Source: Brevundimonas abyssalis TAR-001
Lineage (GTDB): Bacteria; Pseudomonadota; Alphaproteobacteria; Caulobacterales; Caulobacteraceae
Reading direction: 5' to 3'
Assembly: GCF_000466985.1 (NCBI RefSeq)
Contig: NZ_BATC01000018.1
Span: 1 to 43,188 of the forward strand
DNA length: 43,188 nucleotides
Shown: positions 1-7,162 of the stretch, piece by piece
Numbering within the stretch: the stretch's first letter is position 1
Layout of the letters: every line of letters begins with the position of its first letter
The notes under the pieces: model-generated
The model's input: the letters and a program-made list of their open reading frames with translations, nothing else
Told to the model about the DNA's origin: nothing
Database searches by the model: none
Position numbers and translations under genes: made by a program

Positions 1-1
1 C

Positions 2-448
2 ACTGATCACTCGCCACTCCTCATCCAGGGCTACGCCTCGTTGTGGGGCGTGGCGGACCTGAACGGGGATGTGGTGGCGCGCGGGGCGTTCGCCGAGAGC
101 CTCGCGCGTAGCGGGGCGGCGGGGGTGAAGATGCTGCACCAGCACGAGGCGCGGGCGCTGGTGGGGGTGTGGGACGAACTGCTTGAAGACGCGCGCGGGC
201 TGTTCGTGGCCGGGCGCATCCTGGACTGGTCGCCCGAGGCGCGCTTCGCCGGGGCCCTGGCCCGGGCCGGGGCGCTGGATGGGCTGTCCATCGGGTTTCG
301 GGCGGTGCGGGCTAGGAAGGACGGGCGGCTGCGGGTGCTCAGCGAAGTGGACCTGTGGGAGGTGTCGCTGGTGACGTTCCCGATGCTGCCGGGGGCGCGG
401 TTTGGCTGTAGAACCGGCTGGGACCCCGAGGCATTGGAGAGACCATGA
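2..448 (+). CDS. HK97-family prohead protease (5' end outside window)
   Basis: This is the C-terminal part of a phage or gene-transfer-agent prohead maturation protease, which trims the capsid and scaffold during head assembly. The reading frame is open from base 2 with no start, so the gene begins upstream. Family features seen are the opening GYASLWGVADLNGDVV, the segment MLHQHE carrying the likely catalytic His, and LDGLSIGF carrying the likely catalytic Ser, followed by the typical DLWEVSLVTFPM strand. The stop overlaps the next start by 4 bp (ATGA). In GTA-like clusters this gene sits between portal and major capsid genes; here no full capsid gene follows, only a short stub at 2994. The family call is firm; whether it belongs to a GTA or a prophage cannot be told from this fragment. 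Confidence 0.85.
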   Translation, partial: TDHSPLLIQGYASLWGVADLNGDVVARGAFAESLARSGAAGVKMLHQHEARALVGVWDELLEDARGLFVAGRILDWSPEARFAGALARAGALDGLSIGFRAVRARKDGRLRVLSEVDLWEVSLVTFPMLPGARFGCRTGWDPEALERP

Positions 449-816
449 CCATGACCAGGATCACGAGAAGCGGCGACTGCCGGAATTCGCCCAAGAACGC
501 CTTCATGCAGGAGGTGGCGATCGGGCTTCTGACGGGTGCGGAAACGCTCGAAGCGAGCCTGGCCGAGACGGTGGTTCTGCGCCGCAACGGCCACGCGGAC
601 GTTACGGGTGCGGAGGCCGTCCGGACCTTGGCGGCGGACATGTTCCGCGATCACCATGACGTCCTGATCGTCCATCACGCCATCAGCCACGGCAAGGTGG
701 GCGCGGCCAATTGCGTGGCTGTGAAGGGTGACGCGCGCACCGCCTTCGCGGTGGTGGTCGAGTTCGCCACGGCCAAGGCGGACCGTGTCGCCGTCATCGA
801 TCTTTACGGGGTCTAG
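445..816 (+). CDS. NTF2-like / SnoaL-like small protein
   Basis: A 123-residue protein of the nuclear transport factor 2-like fold (cone-shaped alpha+beta barrel). It opens with a GDCRNSPKNAFMQE segment like many small NTF2-family proteins and ends in strands (AFAVVVEFATAKADRVAVIDLYG) typical of the fold. Start ATG 445 overlaps the protease stop; a second ATG at 505 would remove the SPKNAF motif, so the first is preferred. Translational coupling to the protease is suggested by the ATGA overlap. No catalytic residues can be assigned, so the substrate is unknown. Confidence 0.7.
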   Translation: MTMTRITRSGDCRNSPKNAFMQEVAIGLLTGAETLEASLAETVVLRRNGHADVTGAEAVRTLAADMFRDHHDVLIVHHAISHGKVGAANCVAVKGDARTAFAVVVEFATAKADRVAVIDLYGV

Positions 817-840
817 ACGCCGCCGGGGTGACCGCGCGTC

Positions 841-1065
841 TCAGGTTCCCTGATCTTCCTCGGGCGGCAGGGTGGTGGGCTCGGCCACGCCGGTTTCGCC
901 GGCGTCGGGCGCCACGCCGTCCGCGTCGGCGACCGGGGCGCTGGTGTCCGGCATCATCTCGGCGACGTCCCGGCCGGCCGGGACAGGCTCTTCATTGCAG
1001 GCGGCGATCGCAAGGGCCGCGCCGGCGGCCAGGGCGATGGAAGCGAAACGAACGCGATTGGTCAT
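841..1065 (-). CDS. small predicted lipoprotein
   Basis: A 74-residue protein with a signal peptide (MTNRVRFASIALAAGAALAI) ending in a lipobox AIAAC, Cys23 being the predicted lipidated residue. The mature part is short, acidic and Pro/Ala-rich (PVADADGVAPDAGETG), probably unstructured. It is the last gene of a minus-strand operon (2844 to 841) and starts 14 bp after the preceding gene's stop. No family was recognised. It converges on the NTF2-like gene with a 24-bp gap. Confidence 0.7.
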   Translation of the reverse strand: MTNRVRFASIALAAGAALAIAACNEEPVPAGRDVAEMMPDTSAPVADADGVAPDAGETGVAEPTTLPPEEDQGT

Positions 1066-1078
1066 GCTGATCCTCCGG

Positions 1079-1715
1079 TTACGGGAATTGAACCGGTGGG
1101 CGGGGGATGGGTTCCGGCTCAGGCCGCTCTATCTGTCTGAGCGTCCGGGCGGCCCACTGGCGCAGTTGGAGGGCCGCGAAGACCCCGCCGAGGACGGGAA
1201 TGGCCGACCAGAGGGTCACGCCGGTGACGGCGAAGGCGGCGTTCCATGTGGTCTCGGCGAAGGCCGGCGCGAAGGTCGCGGTCGCCAGGATCGCGAACGC
1301 CAGAAGCACGAAGGGGAGGAAGGCATCGCTGATCCGGTCTTCGCCGCGTGCTCCGAGCGGGCGCCGATCAGGCGCATGAGCCGGTCGACGACGGTTCCGC
1401 GCCAGAGGGGGTAGTCCTCAACACCGGGCGGCTCGAGGAAATCCACTTCGTCGACGGATTCGACCCAGCCGTGGAGACGGTGAAGGGGGCTGTCGGACAG
1501 CCGACGCCGGGCGCGGATGCGCCGCAGGACGAACCGGAGCAGCCACAGGCCGACCAGGGCCGCGACAAGGACGATGACGGCCACCGGGACCCAGGAATCC
1601 AGGTCGGCCCGGGGGTGAATGGCGGGCAGGAAGAAGAACGGCCAGACGCGATGGCTATTGTGATCAACAGGCGGGTCAGGGCGAAGGCGTGGGGGTAGGA
1701 TCGGGCGTCAGCCAT
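1079..1715 (-). CDS. hypothetical membrane protein, broken by two frameshifts
   Basis: Read from ATG 1715, the protein begins MADARSYPHAFALTRLLI, then the sense frame changes near 1645 and again near 1345. Adding one base at each place gives 212 residues. The second frame encodes a clear membrane segment (AVIVLVAALVGLWLLRFVL) and a charged stretch RIRARRRLSDSPLHRLHGWV. The third encodes two more segments (VLLAFAILATATFAPAFA and a segment around GVTLWSAIPVLGGVFAAL) and ends with a Pro-rich tail. Its ATG overlaps the stop of the upstream gene by 8 bp (ATGGCTGA), so the pair is translationally coupled. Function unknown. The breaks are probably sequencing deletions because the three frames join into one sensible membrane protein. 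Confidence 0.6.
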
Positions 1716-2474
1716 CGGCGTGGGCCTTCGTGAGGCGAAGCAGCAGCCAGCGCAGCACGGTGAGGCCGATTACGGCGGGCACGAAGATGGCGAAGGCGGT
1801 ATCGACGCCGAGGCCCGCCAGGCCCGGAATTCGCTCATTCAGGCCGAGGAAAAAGACGACGATGAAACCGACCACGGCGAAATCGAGGGCCATGAACAGG
1901 ATGTTCAGCGGGAAGGGCAGGCGGGCGCTCTGAAGGCCTCCGGCCCGCTCAGGCGAATGGCGCTGTCCCCCCTTGAGGGCGAAGAGATCCTGCAGGTTGA
2001 CCGGCGGCGGATCGGAGGTCGGCAAGGGGCCGGCGGGCTGCTGGATGGGATGCAGCGGGTTCGGCGTCGGCACGACGGGCGCAGGGGACGTGACCGCGAC
2101 GGACTCCCCCTCCGGCGTGATGCGGAACAGGCCGCCGAAGGGGGCGGTGGCGAAGTCGATGGCGGAGGCGTCCTGACCGTAGGTCTCGGTTTCGAGCGCG
2201 GTCAGACGGCCATGCTCGATGACGGCGCGGAAGCGACGGGATCGGCGAGGCCGGCGATGTCGGCGTGGATGGTGCCGAGCCGGGCGTGGCCGGAGTCTAT
2301 GGGCGCGGTGCGGGCGGGATCGACCTGGATGTGGGTGATGAAGCCCGCGCGGGTCTGGATGCGGTCCACCACGCGGGCGTCGGCGATCTGGCCCAGCAGC
2401 TCGGGCGCCTGCTCGACCGTCTCGTCGGCGATGGCGTCGAGGACGGCCAGTTCGAGGTCGGTGAAGTTAGGCAT
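1708..2474 (-). CDS. hypothetical two-TM membrane protein, one frameshift
   Basis: From ATG 2474 the frame reads MPNFTDLELAVLDAIADE and continues to about 2233, where a missing base moves it into the frame ending at 1708. With one base added it is 255 residues. The N-terminal ~120 residues are soluble (a short helix pair, then strands containing QVDPARTAPIDSGHARL and AVIEHGRLTALETETYG). A Pro-rich linker follows, then two membrane segments near the C-terminus (ILFMALDFAVVGFIVVFFLG and AFAIFVPAVIGLTVLRWLLL). A Caulobacterales family with this soluble domain seems to exist, but no function is known to me. It is the second gene of the minus-strand operon; the next gene overlaps its end. Confidence 0.6.
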
Positions 2475-2511
2475 GGGCAGCTTGTGAGGTTGCAGGAAAG
2501 GCGCGAAGCGC

Positions 2512-2844
2512 TCACTCCGGACTCGTTTCCGTAGCAGCTTGTCGGCGGTTTCGGGTGCGCTCGTAGCCGAGCCGAACGATGGCGTTGACGAGCGCCAGGA
2601 CCAAGGTCGCCAACAGCAGCCTTTCGGCGCCGACGGCGGCTCCCCAGGAGCCGATGACCGGAACGCTGGCCGCGAAACCGAACCATGTGCTCAGCCAGAG
2701 CAATCCGACCACAACCGTGACGAAGGCCATTGTGCGCAGGACCCAAAGGAAAGGGCCTGGCAGAGGCGGAGGCTCCGGGTCGCCGGGCTTTTGCTTTCCG
2801 AAAAGCAGATCGAGAAAGCGATCCCAAGGGGCGTCGGCTTTCAT
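2512..2844 (-). CDS. hypothetical small membrane protein
   Basis: A 110-residue protein with a charged, Pro-rich N-terminus (FGKQKPGDPEPPPLPGP), one membrane segment around residues 34-60 (LRTMAFVTVVVGLLWLSTWFG), a second around 72-93 (AERLLLATLVLALVNAIVRLG) and a basic tail (YERTRNRRQ). It is the first gene of the four-gene minus-strand operon; the next start lies 37 bp downstream. No family was recognised. Confidence 0.55.
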   Translation of the reverse strand: MKADAPWDRFLDLLFGKQKPGDPEPPPLPGPFLWVLRTMAFVTVVVGLLWLSTWFGFAASVPVIGSWGAAVGAERLLLATLVLALVNAIVRLGYERTRNRRQAATETSPE

Positions 2845-2993
2845 CTGAAGGCGCCTTCACGCGCGGCGCCGGAGCGGCGGAAGACTGAGTTTCGAAAATC
2901 CGACACGGGCGCCCCCAAAGCGTCTGAACGGACCGGCGGCGAGCCGGGTGACGAGGGTGCGGCTTGTCCCGCCCGTTTTCAACTGGAGACATG

Positions 2994-3089
2994 ATGAAAG
3001 AGACCAAACAGGCCGCCGCCTCGCCCGAGGCGCGGGCGGCGATGCATGAGCTGATGGCGGCGTTCGAGGCGTTCAAGGCGGGTGCTTAA
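2994..3089 (+). pseudogene. stub resembling the N-terminus of a phage/GTA major capsid protein
   Basis: A 31-codon reading frame MKETKQAAASPEARAAMHEL… ending FEAFKAGA then TAA. It has a strong ribosome site (GGAG, 5 bp before ATG 2994; a second ATG lies just upstream at 2991). By recall it matches the first ~30 residues of alphaproteobacterial HK97-type major capsid proteins, whose N-terminal helix reads like ARAA..EFM.AFEAFK. Neither other frame continues the capsid sequence downstream, so it is a truncation and not a simple frameshift. A capsid gene would be expected after the protease at 2-448; about 2.5 kb of other genes now lie between them. It may still be translated as a micropeptide. 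Confidence 0.45.
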
Positions 3090-3172
3090 CCCTTCTCAGT
3101 CCATCCCGCCCCTTTGCGCTTGCGCCCGCATGGCTTAACTGACGGCTTTGGCTTTATGGAGCAGGGTCGGAC

Positions 3173-4105
3173 GTGGCGGGTGATCCCTACAAGGAACTGG
3201 GCGTGGCGCGGGGCGCCAGTCAGGACGATATCCGCAAGGCGTTCCGGAAGCTGGCCAAGGAATTCCATCCGGACAAGAACCCCGGCGACACGGCGGCCGA
3301 GGATCGGTTCAAGCGCATCACCGCCGCCTTCGACATTCTGGGCGACGAGGAGAAGCGCAAGAAATTTGACCGGGGCGAGATCGACGCGGACGGGCGCGAG
3401 CAGTTTCGCGGCTTCGGCGGCGGCGGCGGCGCGCGTCCGGGCGGCGGCTTCGGGCAGGGGGGCTTTGGTCAGGGGCCGGGCGCGGGCGGCGCCAGGGCCG
3501 GGTTCGAGGGCATCGATCTGGACGAACTGTTCGGCATGTTCGGCGGCGGCGCGGGCGCACGGCCGGGCGGCGGCCGCGGCGCGGCGCGCGGGCAGGACCT
3601 GAAGGCGACGCTGGACATCAGTCTTGAAGACGCGATCACCGGGGCGACCCGGCGCATCCAGTTCTCGGACGGGCGCACCCTGGACGTGACCATTCCCAAG
3701 GGCGCCGGCGACGGCCAGACCATCCGCCTGCGCGGACAGGGCATGCCGGGGCGTGGCGGCGAGGCCGGCGACGCCCTGATCGAGCTGAAGGTCCAGCCAC
3801 ACCCCCTTTATCGCCGCGAAGGCGCGGACCTGCACATGGACCTGCCGGTGTCGGTGCCCGACGCCGTGCTGGGCGGCAAGGTGACGGTGAAGACGCCGGA
3901 CGGGGCGGTCAGCATGACCATTCCCAAGGCGTCCAACTCGGGCCAGGTGCTGCGGCTGAAGGGCAAGGGCGCGTTCGCGGGCGGCAAGCGCGGCGACCTG
4001 CTGGCGAAGCTGATGGTGACCTTGCCGGAGTATCAGGACCACAATCTGGTGAAATTCGCCGAGAAATGGCGGGCGGACCGGCCCTATGCGCCGGGCAAGG
4101 CATGA
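3173..4105 (+). CDS. DnaJ/CbpA-type co-chaperone without zinc finger
   Basis: A 310-residue Hsp40 protein that would stimulate DnaK ATPase activity and deliver substrates. Residues 4-67 form the J domain with the essential HPD triad at His32-Pro33-Asp34. Residues ~78-140 are a long Gly/Arg-rich linker. The two C-terminal substrate-binding domains follow (KATLDISLEDAITGATRRI, then LPVSVPDAVLGGKVTVKTPDG). There are no CxxCxGxG repeats, so it belongs to the CbpA/class B group and not to DnaJ itself. The start is GTG 3173 because the J domain begins immediately after it; AGGG lies a short way upstream. The stop overlaps the serC start. Confidence 0.85.
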   Translation: MAGDPYKELGVARGASQDDIRKAFRKLAKEFHPDKNPGDTAAEDRFKRITAAFDILGDEEKRKKFDRGEIDADGREQFRGFGGGGGARPGGGFGQGGFGQGPGAGGARAGFEGIDLDELFGMFGGGAGARPGGGRGAARGQDLKATLDISLEDAITGATRRIQFSDGRTLDVTIPKGAGDGQTIRLRGQGMPGRGGEAGDALIELKVQPHPLYRREGADLHMDLPVSVPDAVLGGKVTVKTPDGAVSMTIPKASNSGQVLRLKGKGAFAGGKRGDLLAKLMVTLPEYQDHNLVKFAEKWRADRPYAPGKA

Positions 4106-5259
4106 TGACGGCGGGATCGAAGCCTTCCGTGAAGCCGGCGCGGCCGTGGTTCTCCGCCGGGCCGACCGCCAAGCGGCCGGGCTGGTCGCTGGCGGGCCTG
4201 CCCACCGATCTGCTGGGCCGGGGCATCCGGGCGCCCGAGGTGGTGGAGCGGTTCGCCTATGCCCTGCGGTTGACGCGCGAGGTGCTGCAGGTCCCGGATG
4301 ACTATGTGGCCTGTTACCTGCCGGCGTCGGATACGGGGGCGGTGGAGGCGGCGCTGTGGGCCATGCTAGGGCAGCGGCCGGTGCAGGTGGTGGCCTTTGA
4401 GAATTTCGGCCTGACGTGGGCCGCGGACGTGCGCGACCACCTGAAGCTGGACCCGGAGGTCATCGAGGCGCCGTGGGGCGAGCTGCCGGACCTGTCGCGG
4501 GTCGATCCGGCGAAGGATGTGGTGTTTCCGTGGAACGGGACCACCTCGGGCGTGCGGGTTCCCAATGCCGACTTCATCAGCAATGAGCGCGAGGGGCTGA
4601 GCATCTGCGACGCCACCTCGGCGGCGTTCGCCATGCCGCTGGACTGGCCGAAGCTGGATGTGACGACCTTCTCGTTCCAGAAGGCGCTGGGCGGCGAGGC
4701 CGGGATCGGGGTGGCGGTGCTGTCGCCGCGGGCCGTGGCGCGGCTGGACACTTACCGGGCGCCCTGGCCCATCCCCAAGGTGCTGAGGCTGCAGGACGGC
4801 AAGGGGTTCGACCGGGCGCTGGCGACCGGGACCATGATCAACACCTTCTCGGTGATGACCATCGAGGACTGGATCGACGCCCTGGAGTGGGCGCAGGGCA
4901 TCGGCGGGCTGGAGACGCTGATCGCACGGACGGACGCGAATTTCGCGGCGCTGAGCGACTGGGTGGAGCGGACCGACTGGATCGACTTCCTGGCCGTGCG
5001 GCCGGAAATCCGGTCGACGACGTCTGTGTGTCTGAAGTTCACGGACCCGCGGGTGACGGGCCTGCCGGCGGAGGACCAGCGCGCCTTCGTGAAGCGGTTC
5101 AAGGACCTGCTGGAAGACGAGGGCGCGGTGTTCGACATGGAGCCGCACCGCAATGCGCCGCCGGGGCTGAGGCTGTGGTGCGGGTGCACGGTGGAGAGGG
5201 CTGACGTGGAAGCCGCGACGCCGTGGCTGGATTGGGCGTTCGGGGAAGCGCTGCGCTGA
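4102..5259 (+). CDS. serC: phosphoserine aminotransferase
   Basis: A PLP-dependent class V aminotransferase converting 3-phosphohydroxypyruvate and glutamate to phosphoserine in serine biosynthesis. From ATG 4102 (overlapping the dnaJ-like stop; a tandem ATG lies at 4105) it is 385 residues, normal for the alphaproteobacterial SerC type. Family marks are KPARPWFSAGPTAKRPGW at the N-terminus, the strand DATSAAFAMPLDWPKLDVTT, and the Schiff-base lysine in SFQKALGGEAG (about Lys194). There is no serA between serC and purA, although serA is often adjacent in related genomes. The 108-bp gap to purA contains a hairpin (5282-5301, CCTGCC paired with GGCAGG). Confidence 0.92.
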   Translation: MMTAGSKPSVKPARPWFSAGPTAKRPGWSLAGLPTDLLGRGIRAPEVVERFAYALRLTREVLQVPDDYVACYLPASDTGAVEAALWAMLGQRPVQVVAFENFGLTWAADVRDHLKLDPEVIEAPWGELPDLSRVDPAKDVVFPWNGTTSGVRVPNADFISNEREGLSICDATSAAFAMPLDWPKLDVTTFSFQKALGGEAGIGVAVLSPRAVARLDTYRAPWPIPKVLRLQDGKGFDRALATGTMINTFSVMTIEDWIDALEWAQGIGGLETLIARTDANFAALSDWVERTDWIDFLAVRPEIRSTTSVCLKFTDPRVTGLPAEDQRAFVKRFKDLLEDEGAVFDMEPHRNAPPGLRLWCGCTVERADVEAATPWLDWAFGEALR

Positions 5260-5367
5260 GCCTGCGTCGAGGGTTCGGCTGCCTGCCACGAAATGGGCAG
5301 GAGAGGGGGACACGGAGCGATTCCCCCGGTATAGCGTGCTCCCGCAATTCCAGCGGAGTGTAATGTC

Positions 5368-6658
5368 TTGGCGAACGTCGCGGTGGTCGGCGCCCAGTGG
5401 GGTGACGAGGGCAAGGGCAAGATCGTCGACTGGCTGTCGAACCGGGCCGATGTGGTGGTGCGGTTCCAGGGCGGTCACAACGCCGGCCATACGCTGGTGG
5501 TGGGCGACAAGGTCTACAAGCTGAGCCTGCTGCCCTCGGGCGTGGTGCAGCAGAAGCCGTCGGTGATCGGCAACGGCGTGGTGGTGGACCCCTGGGCCCT
5601 GCTGGACGAGATCGGCCGCATCGAGGCGCAGGGGGTGTCGATCACCCCGGAGATCCTGAGCCTGGCGGACAACGCCTGCCTGATCCTGCCGCTGCACAAG
5701 GACCTGGACCAGGCGCGCGAGGCGCAGGCGGGCAAGACCAAGATCGGCACCACCGGGCGGGGCATCGGCCCGGCCTATGAGGACAAGGCCGGGCGGCGCG
5801 CGATCCGCGTGGGGGACCTGTCGGACCCCGAGGCGCTGGACGCCAAGATCGAGCGTTTGCTGGCCCACCATAACGCCCTGAGGAAAGGGCTGGACCTGCC
5901 GGAAGTGGACGTGGCCGGGCTGAAGGCCGCCCTGCTGGAGGTGGCGCCCAAGGTGCTGATCTATGCGGGGCAGCCGGTGTGGCGGACGCTGGATCGGTTC
6001 TACCGCGAGGGCAAACGCATCCTGTTCGAGGGCGCCCAGGGCACCCTGCTGGACGTGGATCACGGCACCTATCCCTATGTGACCTCGTCGAACACGGTGG
6101 CGGGACAGGCGGCGGCGGGCTCGGGCCTGGGGCCGCGTTCGGTGGGCTATGTGCTGGGCATCGTGAAGGCCTACACCACCCGGGTGGGCGAGGGGCCGTT
6201 CCCGACCGAGCTGTTCGACCCGGTGGGCGAGCGCATCGCCGACCGGGGCCGTGAGTTCGGCACGGTGACGGGCCGGGCGCGGCGCTGCGGCTGGTTCGAC
6301 GCGGTGCTGGTGCGGCAGTCCATCGCCGTGAACGGCATCCACGGCATCGCCCTCACCAAATTGGATGTTCTGGACGGATTTGATGAGCTGAAGATCTGCA
6401 CCGGCTACCGGATCGGCGACCGGGAGCTGGATTACCTGCGGCCGGCATGAAGGATCAGGCGGGCGTGCAGCCGGTCTACGAGACGCTGGAAGGCTGGAGC
6501 GAGAGCACCCAGGCGCCCGGTCGTGGAAGGACCTGCCCGCCGCGGCGATCAAATATGTGCGCCGGATCGAAGAGCTGATCGAGGCGCCGGTGGCCCTGCT
6601 GTCCACCAGCCCCGAGCGGGACGACACGATTTTGATGCGGGACCCGTTCGAGGGTTAG
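5368..6658 (+). CDS. purA: adenylosuccinate synthetase, broken near the 3' end by two frameshifts
   Basis: Catalyses IMP + Asp + GTP to adenylosuccinate, the first committed step to AMP. Seen are the GTP loop GDEGKGK (12-18) with catalytic Asp13, GHNAGHT with His41, [24 protein letters not shown] and [13 protein letters not shown]. The first frame stops at 6450 after DYLRPA, but the missing C-terminus is present. A base lost near 6439 restores [17 protein letters not shown], and another lost near 6512 (cagGgcg) restores [14 protein letters not shown] to the end at 6658. The repaired length of 430 residues is exactly usual. The start is TTG 5368 with GGAG 9 bp before; an out-of-frame ATG at 5363 would come into frame if one T were missing at 5368-5369. 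The TAG stop lies in the first unit of the heptad repeat. Confidence 0.93.
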
Positions 6659-6703
6659 GTTCCAGGCGCCAGGCGCCAGGTGCTAGGCGCTAGGTTTTAG
6701 GGG
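6655..6703 (+). repeat. left array of a 7-bp repeat (seven YYAGGNN units)
   Basis: Seven consecutive heptads: TTAGGTT, CCAGGCG, CCAGGCG, CCAGGTG, CTAGGCG, CTAGGTT, TTAGGGG. The core AGG is invariant, the first two bases are pyrimidines and the last two vary. The array fills the gap between purA and the convergent four-helix-bundle gene. It contains the purA stop (TAG 6656-6658, first unit) and the stop of the opposing gene (CTA 6690-6692, sixth unit). Bases 6654-6673 match the reverse complement of 7075-7094 at 19 of 20 positions. Confidence 0.9.
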
Positions 6704-7055
6704 CGAGCTTGCTGCGGAGGGCGGTGAGCATTCGGCCAACTTCCTCAGCGCTGTTCAGCACGGCTTCGCACTTGTCACGAGGCGCGAGGTCCAGGTTGCG
6801 GGCCAGGAGCAAGAAGGTCTCCAACTCGGCCAGCGAGCCTTTCGCGATACTGATGAAGTGAGCGTAGTCCTTACGCGTGCCGCGTCCGTGACCTTCGGCG
6901 ATGTTGGCCGGGACGGATGTCGCAGCGCGGATCAATTGGGCGGTGATCCGATACTCTTCCTGTTTCGGCAGCAGACGTGTCAGACGATAGACGTCGGCCG
7001 CCAACTCCATGCCCTTTTGCCAGACGATGAGGTCGCGATAGGATCGCACCTGCAT
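6690..7055 (-). CDS. four-helix-bundle protein (23S rRNA-IVP / S23 type)
   Basis: A 121-residue all-helical protein of the family annotated as four helix bundle or 23S rRNA intervening-sequence protein. Family marks are the start MQVRSYRDLIVWQKGMELA, the central YRITAQLIRAATSVPANIAEG, then GRGTRKDYAHFISIAKGSL and ELETFLLLA. Related proteins are pentameric with a basic surface and include the Avd accessory protein of diversity-generating retroelements; most members have no proven role. ATG 7055 is preferred over an upstream extension because the family motif begins there and GGGAGG lies 8 bp upstream. Those Shine-Dalgarno bases belong partly to the flanking heptad array. The gene is flanked on both sides by heptad arrays in inverted orientation, which suggests a mobile or dispersed cassette. 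No reverse transcriptase is nearby. Confidence 0.88.
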   Translation of the reverse strand: MQVRSYRDLIVWQKGMELAADVYRLTRLLPKQEEYRITAQLIRAATSVPANIAEGHGRGTRKDYAHFISIAKGSLAELETFLLLARNLDLAPRDKCEAVLNSAEEVGRMLTALRSKLAPKT

Positions 7056-7065
7056 GATGCCGTCC

Positions 7066-7093
7066 TCCCTAAGCCCTGGCCCCTGGAACCTAA
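7066..7093 (-). repeat. right array of the same 7-bp repeat (four units, inverted)
   Basis: Read on the minus strand from 7093: TTAGGTT, CCAGGGG, CCAGGGC, TTAGGGA, the same YYAGGNN pattern as the left array, in opposite orientation. The last unit runs into GGAGG, which forms the ribosome site of the four-helix-bundle gene starting at 7055. Outside the arrays both ends also carry CGAGG, with a 1-bp difference in spacing, so the inverted repeat may extend a little further. No target-site duplication was evident. Confidence 0.88.
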
Positions 7094-7162
7094 CACCTCG
7101 CTTCAGCGTCAAGGCGATCTTTACCCAAAGTGGGTAACCAAGATCGTTCGCCGGAGTCGCCC

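Noticed and set aside
4366..6627. Minus-strand open frame of 753 codons across serC and purA
   Set aside because: Crosses two real genes and the gap between them, with His/Arg/Pro-rich noise typical of antisense high-GC sequence.
6654..7094. Diversity-generating retroelement, suggested by the Avd-like four-helix bundle
   Set aside because: No reverse transcriptase and no template/variable repeat pair were seen nearby; the heptads do not have the required A-to-N pattern.
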